Assembly (NCBI RefSeq): GCF_000001735.4
Contig: NC_003074.8
Coordinates: forward strand, 3,844,101-3,908,100
Source: Arabidopsis thaliana
Lineage: Eukaryota; Streptophyta; Magnoliopsida; Brassicales; Brassicaceae
Length of the DNA stretch: 64,000 nucleotides
Reading direction: 5' to 3'
Every line of letters begins with the position of its first letter. Position 1 is the first letter of the stretch. Shown piece after piece: positions 10,641-23,926 of the stretch. A program made the translations under genes and the position numbers. The notes beneath the pieces were generated by a model. It saw only the letters and a list, made by a program, of their open reading frames with translations, searched no databases and had not been told where the DNA came from.

Positions 10641-13170
10641 TTAGGTGTAATCAGTTTGCAGGGTCAAGTCTTGTACACCCAAATCATGGTATACATCATA
10701 TACATATTGCAGTAATGGTCTTTCATCTATTCCGCTCTTCACCTAACGCCGATAAACAAAATAACAAACCCAGTCATTTCCATTTCTAGTGTGAGCTCAT
10801 GTTTTAACCGATATAAAAAAAAGGAGAAAAGTGAGTACCTGGAGTCTGAGTGAGCCAACAGTGTGACCAGGCACAACCTCCCAGAAACGTGCCTGTAAAA
10901 CCTCCGTTACATCTTCTCGAGAAGTAATCTGTACAGAGAGAGAGAGCTGAAGAGAAGCCTGGTTTGATCAACAATGGGAAATATGTACACATTCGAGGAA
11001 CGATTTATGAGCGAACCTGTCGCAAGCATTTGCTTAAAGCAGAAGAAGGAATGTTTGGGGGTGCCATCTGAAGCAAGACACCACCAGTGGCTTTGAAGAG
11101 TGGCATAACAAGCATAAACACTGTGACCGATACCAATCCTAAACATAGGACCTCTGCATTTTCAACCCTGAAAAAGCCAAGGCATAAGGAGCAAAAGGAA
11201 AATGTAGTCAAGCAAGAAGACACTTTTATTCATTTAGCTCCTTCAAAGAAAGCGAGTATTACCCGAGCGAGAGGAGCCAAGATGCCAGTATCAAACCTGC
11301 ACTGAAAAGACAGCAGCAAAGAAAACTTCATGTTGACTGTATATAAGTTTGATGCAAAAGGAAGCATTTTCTTTTCTATATAGCTTTCTCCGATTCTGCT
11401 TGAAATTTATAAAGGCAGAGAGGATTAACACCTGCGGATGGAATCTGATATGACGTGCAAGCAAACGGAGTGATAATTCATATCTTCTGCTTTTCTGTAG
11501 GCTGCAGCATATTGCATATTATGAATATAAGAAAAAAATTCAAGATAACATGTGGTTTTTAGATATGTAAAGAAGGGACAGATAATTTCAAGAAGCAACG
11601 AATAGTCGTTTGACAGATCAGTTACAATTATGCTGACTCTCTCTTTCAACTAATCTTCGTACTGATTCTATCTTAACCAAACACCCTTACTTCTTTGGCT
11701 TTAAAGCGAAAACTGACAAGGGTGGCCAATTTCTACAAATGAATACCAAAGCCACCAACAAAGGCTATATCAAAATATAAAGCAGCGTATGAGCATCAAT
11801 TCATACAAGTCTAAACAGAACTTAAAATGCAGAGAAAAACATACCAATATTGACACGAGCATAATTCCGGAAAAACCAAACACCTAGTAGGTTCACCAGC
11901 AGATTTGTTACCGCTGATACAATCAAATAATGCCTACATAAAGGAAATCTCAGTAAATCACACTACTGAAAGGAACAAGAGGGAACAAGTACTGTAAACT
12001 TAGTAAGTGCTAGAGATATATATAGAAACTCCTAGGCATGTCATTTGTGAAAATATCAACTTACTTATGCTCTGATTCATCTTGTATAAATGCATGAAGA
12101 GCTTCCACAGCTAAGGAGAATGACATGAACATAAGGAACAGCTGTCTACACATATGTCAAATATTAAACAAATCAAAGTATTAACCAAAAAGATAAACTA
12201 CAGAGACAATGAAAGGCAAAACGAAAAGATAGATTGTATGGAAGTCCAAATCTTTTTAACGAGCTGTAAAATACTCTATTCTATCAGCAACAGTAAAGGA
12301 AAGAGTTTTAACACTGAGTCAAGCCATCTACACTAAAGCTGGAAATGACATCCAAAACACGTTAAGAACATACTTACAGCATTAGTGAAAGCAGATAAAA
12401 CTTCAAGTCTTTTGTACCTGGGAACCCAAAAAAAAGAGAAGACAAGGATGCCTAAATTACAACCACTTGAGCATAATCACATTACAGTCTCGGGAGAAAA
12501 ATAGATCATAAAATGGATTAACCAACTGAGCCAATCAAATTACTTGTAACTCACCCGTATGAGTAAGCATGATCAGGCTTCTTCCTTGAAGTTGCCATTG
12601 CAAATAAAGAAAATGTCAAGAGACCACAACCAAATGTCAAATGGAATGCATCAGAGACCAAACCTGTAAGAGTCCACAAAACAATTCAAAGAAAGAATAT
12701 CAACAATTCAGAGATTCAATCCTAAAACAAAAAGAGAACTGAAACCAAATCGTACCTACACGACCAGTGAAGATACCAATAGAGAGCTCTGTTGTAGAAT
12801 ACAACACATTAAGCGCAATTAGCAGAAACAGTCTCTTCATCTGCCGATTTCCACTTGTCACTACTCCAAAAACCTCCCAAACCATTTCCAAAACAGACAC
12901 TTTTGCCATGTCTACATCTTTCCCTTCCCCGAAAAACACATCACTTCCATCAACGGAGTAAATATCCGGCGGCATATCGATGCTCGAGACCGTCCTATCG
13001 AGAAAAGGCTTAGCCGCTTCCGTGACCGCCGGCGTTCGTGGACCGTGAGATTGCTGAAACGAGCGAGAATAAGCAAGCCTCCGATCATTAGCAGCATATC
13101 CGACATCGCTGCTCCGATCATCAGGGAGCTCGTTATCGCCTCGAGGATTAAAGGAAATGGATCTCTCCAT
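10641..13170 (-). CDS. MTP5: MTP5, CDF-family zinc transporter subunit
   Basis: Ten exons: 13170-12756, 12663-12555, 12417-12378, 12141-12065, 11933-11845, 11501-11432, 11301-11263, 11167-11017, 10928-10839, 10742-10641; 393 residues. A long cytosolic N terminus (about 110 residues) precedes six membrane segments, and a ferredoxin-like cytosolic C-terminal domain closes the protein (ITSREDVTEVLQARFWEVV... LTLQTDYT). Segment II reads GLVSDAFHLTFGCG and segment V reads HVISDSIRSAG. CDF exporters bind Zn with HxxxD pairs in segments II and V; here V keeps H..D but II has H followed by Gly at the Asp position. This resembles ZnT6, the non-transporting partner of ZnT5. Arabidopsis MTP5 is reported to pair with MTP12 to load zinc into the Golgi, which fits. 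No histidine-rich loop is present. Confidence 0.94.
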
Positions 13171-14015
13171 TTTCTTCTTTGATCTTAAAGTTCCAACTTC
13201 GGCAAATACTAAAATCAACAGTCAGTCGTACAAAGAAACTCTGCTTATACAGTAAAGTCAATGGGCCACTGTTCTAAGCCCATATATAATTTTAGAAGCC
13301 CATAGAATACAAAAGAGTCAAGAAGCATTGACCGCACAAGAAAAAAACAATTGTTAAAAAGGGTTGGTTAGTGTGTATGTATATATGAAATGCAACAAAC
13401 ATTATACAGCCCATTAAATATGGTTGTTATAGGTAGATGTCCCCATTAAGGAACTTTATCCAGCCCATTAAATTACTTTACAGAGTAAAAGAGAGAGAGA
13501 AGATTTACAGTTACGTTACCAAATTTTCGAAATGATTTAATTAGTAATAAATAAATAATTAAATGTCAGTTACTCTCTTTAGAAAGCTAAATAAGACAGC
13601 TGTTTCCACCAACAACGTGACTGGTCGTGGGGTCCTCCTTCGTTCAAAGTGATATTCAGAAATCAACGGCTGAGATCTTCTCCATCAATATTTATTACGG
13701 GCCTATTCCTTCCTTTTTTAAACTTCAATTCTCCGGCTCACATTCTCTTCTTCATTCGCTCCGTTTCTCTCTCAAAAACTACACACCCGTACCACACCAC
13801 CACCCTCCTCGTTTCCTCAGAGATCCCCTCTCTAACTTCTAAGGTAATCACATTTCCATAACGTTCCATCGTCATTGATTCTTCATTAGTATGCGTTTAT
13901 GAAGCTTTTTCAATTTAATTCTCTTTGGTAGATCTTAAGATTCCTCTGTTTCTTGCAAAATAAAGGGTTCAATTATGCTAATATTTTTTATATCAATTTT
14001 GACAGGATATAGAAA
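13171..14015. promoter_or_regulatory. Divergent MTP5 / ACT11 promoter with GCCCA cluster and ACT11 leader intron
   Basis: Five GCCCA/TGGGC elements lie between 13262 and 13470 (atgggccac, two aagcccata, and two cagcccatta), the TCP-type site II motif common in growth-related plant promoters. ACT11 leader sequence, pyrimidine-rich, ends at the splice donor 13842/13843; a leader intron runs 13843-14005, as in other plant actin genes, and exon 1 resumes ten bases before the ATG. The transcription start is not determinable here. Confidence 0.65.
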
Positions 14016-15509
<1,494 letters not shown>

Positions 15510-16491
15510 GATTAAGCTCAAATCAAAGTGATGAATGATTGTTCTGTATTGGTAAAGCCTTTTGTTCATCGACTTTGTTGCAAAATATTCTTTTGTTTTC
15601 TATGTTTCTTCACCACTACATTACATTTCTTTCTTGTTGTTATCCTCTTTTGGTGTTTCTGCTATTAATCGAAAAAGAAATTTTCTTTTCTTAGTTTCTT
15701 TTTTCTCCTCTTCTTAATTCTGTGAAGATAAAAAAGAAGGATGAAACCAGTGGCCAGTGGGCATTGGATTTGGCTTTTTATTTTAGGCAAAAGACAGGAG
15801 TTCTTTACAAAAAGCTAATTCTAAAAAAGAGGAATCTAAAGCCGAACCACATGATTGGAGTTATAGAAAGAATAGTGACCTGCCAACAAAAACAGTACGA
15901 TTAACTCGGCATTTTTAATTCATCGACATGGTCAACATGGTCAACATTGTCACGCTTCACTTCATTATCACAGTATGGAATACAGCGCCAGTAATCATAA
16001 TAATATTTTTTTTAAACAATGTGCTCAGTTTGATAACTACTCTGACGAAGCATCAAACGAACAGACAAAAAACATTGGAACCCCCGAAACTATGATCCAA
16101 ATTCCAAAACCTAAAACTTAGAGAGAGCAATTGTTAAAAGAGTTTTGTCCCTCTTATACACTTGGCAGGTCTTAAACAAGAAGTTGACTCAAGTCAAGAT
16201 TCACTACGAGCACGTAACTATTAAAAGTTTAAGAAATGCCAATAGGGAGATAGTTTTAGTACAAGAGTTTTACTGTCCGAAGGTCACATTTCTACGATCC
16301 CAACAAAACAGCGATGAGAAGAACAATACCGACACAAAACATTTGAACACTAACTTCCCACATAACATAATGAGCAGCCAAAATGTCATAACACAACAAA
16401 ATGGACAATAAGATTATTAAAACGAAGCATAGCTTCTTTAACAAAAGACAAACAGACAAGAGAAAGGTCGACAATTTCTTCACCATCATCC
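15510..16491. other. Convergent 3' flanks of ACT11 and FAD2
   Basis: 982 bp between the two stop codons. The ACT11 3' untranslated region is T-rich (15560-15720); the FAD2 3' untranslated region extends rightward-to-left from 16491. A short direct repeat acatggtcaacatggtcaac lies near 15930. No gene seen. Confidence 0.5.
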
Positions 16492-17643
16492 TCATAACTT
16501 ATTGTTGTACCAGTACACACCTTTCTTGTCACCTTCCCTGTCCGGTTCTACATAGATACACTCCTTTGCCTCCCTATACATCGCTACATACCACGGTGTT
16601 CCATCGAACTGGTAATAGTCTCCCAGAATTGGCTTTATCGCCTTTGTAGCTTCCATTGCGTTATAATGCGGCATTGTCGAGAACAGGTGATGAGCCACGT
16701 GTGTGTCTGTAATGTTGTGGAACACCTTGTTCAAGATTCCGTAGTCTCTGTCTACGGTAGCCAAAGCTCCCCTGAGCCAGTCCCACTCTGATGAATCGTA
16801 GTGAGGCAACGAGGGATGAGTGTGCTGCAAGTAAGTGATCAAGACGAGGAACGCATTCACTATCAGAAGCGGTACTCCGTAGAGGCAGATCATCGAGGCC
16901 ATCCCTTGTGCAGCAGCGTAACGGTAAAGACCAAAACAGACGGCTAGAATACCCGCATCAGAGAGGTATATCTGGAGGCGTTCTCGGTCATTGTAGATGG
17001 GAGCGTTGGGGAAGAAATGGCAAGCGAACCCGTCATACGGTCTGCCAGAGACGTTAAAGGCTAAGTACAAGGGCCACCCGAGGACAAACTGGACGGTTAA
17101 CATCATGATGCGTCCAAGAGGGTTGTTGAGGTATTTCCCGTACCACTTGATTGCTGATTTCTGCTTTGGGACAAATACTTCATCTCTTTCGAGGGATCCA
17201 GTGTTGGAATGGTGACGGCGATGACTATACTTCCAGGAGAAGTAAGGGACGAGGAGGAAGGAATGGAAGATAAGACCAACTGTGTCATCCAGCCATTGGT
17301 AGTCGCTGAATGCGTGGTGACCGCATTCGTGGGCTATGACCCAGATACCAGTTAGGACACAGCCTTGACAGGCCCAATAGAGTGGCCAAGCCAAGTAAGA
17401 GAGAGGCTGAGGGAGGAGAGAGAAGTAATTGGTGGCGACGTAGTAGAAGCATGAGGCTATAATGATGTCACTGATAAGGTAGGAGAAAGAGCGAGGGATT
17501 GAGCGTTTGAAACAATGCGGCGGGATTGCTTTCTTCAGATCTCCCACCGAGAAAGGCGGTTTCTCGCACGGCACACGCTTTGTGGTGTCGGTTTCCGATT
17601 TCTTGGAAGAAGTAGGAACCGGCATTCTTCCACCTGCACCCAT
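16492..17643 (-). CDS. FAD2: FAD2, microsomal omega-6 (delta-12) oleate desaturase
   Basis: A single coding exon, 383 residues, with an ATG preceded by AAAC after the leader-intron acceptor. It introduces the delta-12 double bond into 18:1 on phosphatidylcholine in the ER, using cytochrome b5, and gives linoleate. The three histidine boxes that bind the di-iron centre are intact: HECGH (105-109), HRRHH (141-145) and HVAHH (315-319). Membrane segments flank them (for example [24 protein letters not shown] and a cluster near 225-275). The C terminus YNNKL is the aromatic ER-retention signal known for this enzyme. No frameshift or missing catalytic residue. The long leader intron (17648-18778) is annotated separately and is known to raise expression of this gene. 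Confidence 0.98.
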   Translation of the reverse strand: MGAGGRMPVPTSSKKSETDTTKRVPCEKPPFSVGDLKKAIPPHCFKRSIPRSFSYLISDIIIASCFYYVATNYFSLLPQPLSYLAWPLYWACQGCVLTGIWVIAHECGHHAFSDYQWLDDTVGLIFHSFLLVPYFSWKYSHRRHHSNTGSLERDEVFVPKQKSAIKWYGKYLNNPLGRIMMLTVQFVLGWPLYLAFNVSGRPYDGFACHFFPNAPIYNDRERLQIYLSDAGILAVCFGLYRYAAAQGMASMICLYGVPLLIVNAFLVLITYLQHTHPSLPHYDSSEWDWLRGALATVDRDYGILNKVFHNITDTHVAHHLFSTMPHYNAMEATKAIKPILGDYYQFDGTPWYVAMYREAKECIYVEPDREGDKKGVYWYNNKL

Positions 17644-17647
17644 GTTT

Positions 17648-18778
17648 CTGCAGAAAACCAAAAGCAAAAGAATCAACAAGCTGAAAACTCAAGACTATGG
17701 AATAGTTTTATCATTAATTCTAAAAAACAGAGCATGCACAAGAAACAAGTGGTAACGATTCAAGAGAGTCTTCAGACAAATGATCCAAAGTGGGAAATCA
17801 GGTTGTGAAAGGGATTGCCACAAATAGAAAATGCGTGGACCAAAAGGAATAAAGAGTAGAGAAGCGGCATAATGTGAGAAATACAAAAACGATTGCGTTG
17901 AGAATACGACTAGTAGTAAGTAATACGATGTTAATAAGGCAGGTCACATCTCTTGCTTGTGGTTAACATCAGTTTGCTTGTATTAAAAATTCAGCGATCG
18001 AAATCACAAATCGTATTGAAAACCAAGTTGACAAACAAAGCCAAAAGAAAACAGTTGAAGTGATGTATAAGCCACCAGAATTTGTCGACATCATATATCA
18101 GATTTAGATATTTAAACAGAAAATAAAATGTGACGACGGATCTAGAAAATTTGCCATGCAACTGTAATCGCATCTGAATCAATCAAAGAGCATCTGATCC
18201 TGAATTATTTTGATTCCAACTTTTATCGTAAGGGGTTTAAGAGAATCTATAAAACTTTTGTTTTCCTTTTATTATGTATTTTTACTATAAAAACCCAATA
18301 GGAGTAAAAAATCCAGGAAAGATTCAATAGTAGAAGCAGATTTTTACCCAGAACAAATAGCCAAAAAATGAATACATTAACAAATAACAATTTATGCTGT
18401 TTTTTTTTTTTTCAATTTCCACCAACCCACCAGAAAATAAAATAAAATAAAGATCTAAACAAATTGGTCAAAGCAAATCATCTTAGAAAAAAAGAAGAAA
18501 AGTGAAAATGCAACATATCGTTTTGTAGACGAGAGAAACTAATCATTGTATGAATGAGAGAGTTCATTATTATTAATGGTGACAGAACATAAACAAACAT
18601 CAGATTCTCGACCAAAAGAAAAAAACAGAGAAACAGAGAATCGAGACCAGATCTAAGGTTGAATGTAAGGAGTATAAGCAGATCTATCGTGAGCGGAGAA
18701 ATTCACAGAGCAGGAGCTACTGGAAAGAAATAAGAATCAAAATCGAAAATGAGAAGAAATGGAAGAGAAGCGACGGAC
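17648..18778 (-). promoter_or_regulatory. FAD2 leader (5' UTR) intron
   Basis: On the minus strand the leader exon ends CTCCAG and the intron begins GTCCGTCG at 18778; the acceptor CTGCAG ends at 17648, just 4 bases before ATG. Length 1131 bp, T-rich on the gene strand. A single leader intron of about 1.1 kb that enhances expression is published for Arabidopsis FAD2, so this stretch is both intron and regulatory element. Confidence 0.88.
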
Positions 18779-20385
18779 CTGGAGATGGAGCTGACGTAGG
18801 GGCGATAACGTTAATAACGATGAACACCCTACGAAGAAGAAGCTCCTCCGCAGAATCTCTCTCTCTCTCTGTCTCTCTCTCTCTCTCTCTCTTTTTAATT
18901 TGTGAGTGTGTGGCTCTTCTTCTGGTGGTCAGATGGGGAATGGCAAGAGACAGGGCTTTAAATGGACACGGCCCGTGGGTCGAAGGTAGAGAGAGAGAGA
19001 GAGAGATGATTTGATGACACCTTTCCCTTTCATACTGGGCCCCCACCTTCTTTTCTTTCCCCTCCTCTCTTATTTCAACCTTTTTAATCAATTCAAAATA
19101 TCTGGTATTTTTATTTACCGCAAATAACCCATTTTTTACTTGTGAAAAAAATATAACAGTGAACATTAACTTTTTAATATCACGTTCTAATTTACTTAGT
19201 TTCACTTTATAGTCGAAAAGTACGTATATTAATTTATAATCACTAGTAAAGTATGGATTGAAACTCAAACTAATCTCTAAAATATGTAGAAATTACCGAA
19301 TATTGTGTAGTAAATTAAGATGTTTATAATAACTAACTTTAGAATCATATGAAAAGAAAGAATCGTAAGTGATGGGAACCAAACCTTGGTCTTAACTCTT
19401 AATACAATACACATGGCAAATCTTTCACCATTATAACTTAACCATTTGATTAACACCAACTTGGTTGGATTCAACTTTTTTATATTTAAGTTTCGTCTCT
19501 ATTATTACTAGTTTGCCACTTACACAAGTCGTAAGCAGTGGTAGGCGGGGAAAGGGCTAAAAGTGGAAAAGAGAGTTCTTACGTTTGGCTTCTTCTATCA
19601 TGTGAAACATTAAAATATCTACAGACATTGTGTTGTGGTGGACTGGTGGTCACGTGTATGGATACCCAAACGTGATGCACTTTGGTAGATTCGTGCGGAT
19701 TTTCTCTTGTTTATGTTTTCAATTGTAATCTTTATTATATTATTAATCAAATTAGGTGGCGGACGGAAAATACAAGTACAAGTTAATGCAATCAATTAAT
19801 TGGGATGATTAAGTTAAGTCTCTTGCATTGGACTTCTATTTTTCTATCTATCTATTTACCGCGTATAACGACGACACACCTTAATTTCAACATTTTTAAG
19901 ATCACCCGTCACCAACCATTTATTTTGATCTTTTTCTTCTATCAATCACGGATTTTTATTAAACCATTTTTCTCACAAGAAACCACATTTTTGTTCTTAA
20001 TAAGTGTTAACTGATCTCGATTCAAACAGTTAGCAAAGACTCCAACATATTCAGAAAATCTTACGAAAATTATATAAGTGATTCACACACATGACATAAC
20101 GGAGATAACAAGAATATGAATAAAAGGCGTCATACAATCCTAACCACTGTTTCTGAGTTTTGTCAATCATTCTCTTCAAGCTTCCTCCCATCTCAATTCA
20201 TACTCAGAATTAACCAAAAACTAAACTATTAAAAAAAACACCAAATAGACTTACAATGATAATGAAACTAAAATTGTATTCTCTCATAACAAACAAAAAC
20301 AAAGTAGGTGAAGATGATATCAGATATCACCACCACTAAATAAGAAACTAGTTTTACCAGCAAATTCTCTATCTGCAAGCAACAA
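18779..20385 (-). promoter_or_regulatory. FAD2 leader exon, promoter and 3' flank of the KH/CCCH gene
   Basis: The FAD2 noncoding exon starts near 18890 and ends at 18779; it opens with an uninterrupted-looking GA run on the gene strand (18856-18892, CT on the plus strand), and a second, opposite-phase GA run lies at 18989-19007 on the plus strand. The remaining 1.3 kb is AT-rich with no protein-like frame; its right end is the 3' untranslated region of the KH/CCCH gene. Confidence 0.6.
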
Positions 20386-22306
20386 CTAGACGATTCCTGA
20401 CTTGCGTAGCTCTGCTTCCCCATGAGCAAAGTGACATCTATCACCAAATGTACAGTTTCCTTTTGAGAATCTCTCACATATCTTAGTCTTGAAGTTGCTC
20501 CCTGGATGTGGTTTCCCTTCAGAACCCATGCCACCACCACCACCAAGACCACCACCAGGTGGTTTCTTAGCTGCTGAATTAAGCCTCCCAATCAAATCTT
20601 TTACCATTGCACTCGCTTCGCTTATCTGCTCAAGTGTTCCTTCAAGCACAATGTTCTTCAAGTTTGGGTCTCTCTCGTGATCTTGAATTGATAATTTTAC
20701 TCCCGTCTGACGACATATCTGCTTTGAACTGACTCCGCCTTTCCCAATGATTGCACCGGCTAAAGAGGCATCAACACTGAATCTGGCAGTGGCTGAGTCA
20801 CCAAAGTTAGAGACATGGCCAGGCCCAGACTCTCCCCTCCCTGAGAATCGGCCTCCATTACCAGAACCTTGCATGTTTCTGGAAACTTGAGGAATGGGTG
20901 GTCCCATATTTGTCATCTGCGATACAGCATTGTATCCTCCGGGAACATAATGCAAGAAATGGCAATTCTCTCCGAAAGGACAGCCAGAAGTACTGCAATA
21001 GAAGCATAATACATCAGAGATTTAAACACAATGGGAATAGAATAGCACAAGAACAAACCAAATAGAGACAGAAGAAATAGCATATTGATACAGCAATGAT
21101 CATTGTGCTATAAGAGAATAAAAATAGTAATCCGGTTCTGCTTATAGATGCGCGGCAATTCCACTAGTAATGCGACAACTTTACCTGACCATAAACAACT
21201 ATATTATAAACCCAAAATCACTAATACCCTACCACCAAATAGAAGAACAACTATCACAGCTCAAACAAAATACATGTTTTGGTTGATTTTGTTATGTTAT
21301 AACAACCAGTTGAACTAAATGATTCTCAAACTAGATACGCTTATCTATTCAGATTGAAACATGTTTACATACCTGTATAACAACTAACCACTTCATTAGC
21401 ATCTAGTATTACTTGGTAATTTCGGGATCAAACTTGCAGGTAGATAACAATTCGAATATTAATTCATTAAGTAAAAGGATTATAACCTGAAAAATTTTGT
21501 GCATGGCTTCGATTTGCTTCCTAAACCAGTTGAATATGATTCCATCTCTGTTCCAAACATTAAGTGTTTTCCTTTAGTTAAAAACTTATCTGAAGTTCAA
21601 TATATTGCTTTTAGAATCCAACATATCATTCATACATTCATCTTATCATCTATATGAAACTTTCAAATCAAAAGATGCATAATGTTTTTTAATGTTTTCA
21701 GGATAACTAACCAACTGGACACAAAAACACTTTGCAGAGGAAAAAGGCTTATTCAATCAACAAAACTAAATCCTTGGTATGGTTATAAACTGTTATTAGC
21801 TTTATATTTGAGAAGAGGGATTAAAGTAAAGAAATACTAAAACTCAAGGACAGTGGAAGATATAAGCTTGAGACCAACAAAACCCAGTAATTAACATTTA
21901 ACAATAGTAACAACTTAGCTAAAGCTGATCTATCATCACTCAATTTAGATTTACATCAGATAAAAAAGGCCAGTACTTTTTGCAGTAATCTAGCTAATTA
22001 ACAAGATAAGTAAGCAAACAGAACACGAAATCACCAAAACAAAGCACCGAGAACGAAAGAAGAAAATTTTGCCTCCTAGTAAATCTCATAACTAGCAAAA
22101 AAAAGTCTTAATTTTACCCACAACTTAAGATCTCGAATTTAAACCTTAATCAGAGACAGTGAAACATAAGGAACTAAAAAAGATCGGTACAACAGAATTC
22201 CAGTAGATAAAGAGTAAAAGAACTAACCTTGCTTAGACTTCTTGTATCCGCCGCCATTGGAGTTGAATGAGCCAGCTTCAGGCCGTCCTCTCTTACGAGT
22301 ATCCAT
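20386..22306 (-). CDS. KH domain, double CCCH zinc-finger RNA-binding protein
   Basis: Three exons: 22306-22228, 21547-21487, 20992-20386; 248 residues. The order is: basic N terminus MDTRKRGRPEAG; CCCH finger 1, C-x8-C-x5-C-x3-H in CTKFFSTSGCPFGENCHFLH; a Gly-rich linker; a KH domain with the core AGAIIGKGGVSSKQIC (GxxG = GKGG); a Pro/Gly-rich linker; CCCH finger 2, C-x7-C-x5-C-x3-H in CERFSKGNCTFGDRCHFAH. Both fingers keep all ligands. The architecture marks a nuclear or cytoplasmic RNA-binding protein; the target is unknown to me. It corresponds to At3g12130 (C3H36 in the CCCH numbering, by recall). Large introns (494 and 680 bp) carry nothing recognisable. A telo-box-like cctaaccctaagg lies in the leader at 22445-22460. 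Confidence 0.92.
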
Positions 22307-22985
22307 GATTAAGTATAGATCCGATACGAGAGTAGAAATCAAATTGACTCTAGAGTCTAGAGAGCGAAAGGAAAAGCGAATCGGAGAAGACAAATCGAAA
22401 TCGGAATAGGGAAAAAGAGTTAGAGAGAATAAGCGAGAAAATAAACCTAACCCTAAGGTGGTTGTCGTCGAGGGAAAAAGATGAGATTTTCCTCTTTTTT
22501 GTTTACTCTTGCCGGTTTTTTTTATTGGAACTTAAACCGGCGTGGCCCAGTGCACAAAATAAGATGTAAACCGAAATTTCTCTGTAAAGGACAATAAACC
22601 GGAAAGATTTAGCTTAACGTGGGCCGTGAAGTAAGCGGTGCGCCTGTTTACGATAAGCTAAAATGTCAAATGGATGACGTCATGTTTTCCTTATTTGATC
22701 TCTTTGTAACATTAACAAAATGGAACTTTTACCGGCCCATTAACGGCCCACAACTTCTTTTAATGGCACAAAATTTCAGTTCGAAGTTACTGAAATCTTG
22801 GGATAATGACTATGAAACTTGCAATCAATAAAAATGTCAGCTATAACTATTCGGGATTTGTGGAAGCATTTGATTGGTTTCTGTTTTACCAATCACAGTT
22901 GTAAACAGAAAAAATGTTAAATATTGAAAGAAAAAATGTGGAAGAAACAAAAATAAAACTCAATAAGCCAAAGAGACTCAAAAGC
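22307..22985. promoter_or_regulatory. Upstream region of the KH/CCCH gene, with site II elements
   Basis: The leader of the minus-strand gene covers roughly 22307-22480 and includes a telo-box-like cctaaccctaag. Upstream of it are several GGCCCA/TGGGCC elements (near 22542, 22620, 22733 and 22745), the site II plus telo-box pairing typical of genes for RNA and ribosome functions. Nothing else seen. Confidence 0.55.
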
Positions 22986-23375
22986 TTAAAGACACTCTTG
23001 AATGACTTGATAAGTATTCCCTACAGCTACAAGAGCCAAAAATGCTAAGGCTATTAAAATCAGCAAGGGTTGAATATTCTTGCGAAATGCAACAAGTTGG
23101 TCCTTGTGATCCTCCCTAATATGTACCTTGGCCATCACAAAATCATCTTCTTGTTTCTCATGATGAGCCTTCTTGATTCCTTCTTCATGTGCCAATTCCT
23201 CAAGCCTAAACAAAACGTCTGAATCAACCAACAAGTCTGAAGCATTATGATCATTATTAAGATCAGTTTGAGGGATCAGTTTAAGGATCGGATATTTGGA
23301 GTCTGACGATGAACGCGGGAAAGACTGAGATCGACAAACTCGTTTCCGATTGGGACGACACTTATATTCTTGAAA
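22986..23375 (-). pseudogene. Open segment with C-terminal membrane anchor, no start codon found
   Basis: Minus-strand reading frame open from 23375 to TAA at 22986-22988, about 129 codons. The last 83 codons read like a real protein: a charged part with RLEELAHEEGIKKAHHEK and REDHKDQLVAFRKN, then one strong hydrophobic segment PLLILIALAFLALVAVG and a short tail. That is the layout of a tail-anchored protein. I found no in-frame ATG upstream of an internal Met (in DDFVMAK), so it is either the last exon of an unrecognised gene or a fragment of one. I do not recognise the family. Composition is less AT-rich than the flanks, which favours a coding origin. Confidence 0.4.
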
Positions 23376-23926
23376 TCATATTGCACCATTGTATTTTTTT
23401 TCTTAAGAGAGGAATACCAAAGAAGCTTTGCTTAGGCTTTGGGAGAACAAACGAATGCATTACATGTTTGTTCTTTAGGAATAGACGATAGAAAGGGAAT
23501 AGGCAAAATATAACTACTTAGAGGGATTAGGCCAAATCTAAAAGAACACGGATTAGTTGGGAAAAAAATGGTGAATATTTTCATTGTCATCTACCTAGTT
23601 TCCTTTTTTTTATAAAAAAAATCCTTTTAATATTATCAAATAAAAAATAATACCTAATGAATTTAATTTTATTAGAACAAATTCCATTATTCTAAAAAAA
23701 TAGAGTAAAAATTGGGAAAAAAAGAAGATATGCGTGGCAAAAAAAGAAAGAGGAAGAAGGTAAACGGGTCAAAGAATATCTACGTTGCTTCTACAATTCT
23801 CTATTATTGACAGCTTCTTCTTTCCCCTTTCTCTCTCGACTTCTAACAATCGCATAATCTCCGATCATCTTCTTCTTCTTCTCTCTTCTCCGTTATTCCT
23901 CCCGATTCTGCGATTTCTCAGCTTAC

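Noticed and set aside
15921-15950. Short direct repeat acatggtcaacatggtcaac as a possible regulatory array
   Set aside because: Only two and a half 10-bp units in a 3' flank; no further support.
18717-19268. Minus-strand open frame of 183 codons upstream of FAD2
   Set aside because: It crosses the GA/CT simple repeats of the FAD2 leader and has low-complexity RERERE-type content; it is a by-product of the repeats.
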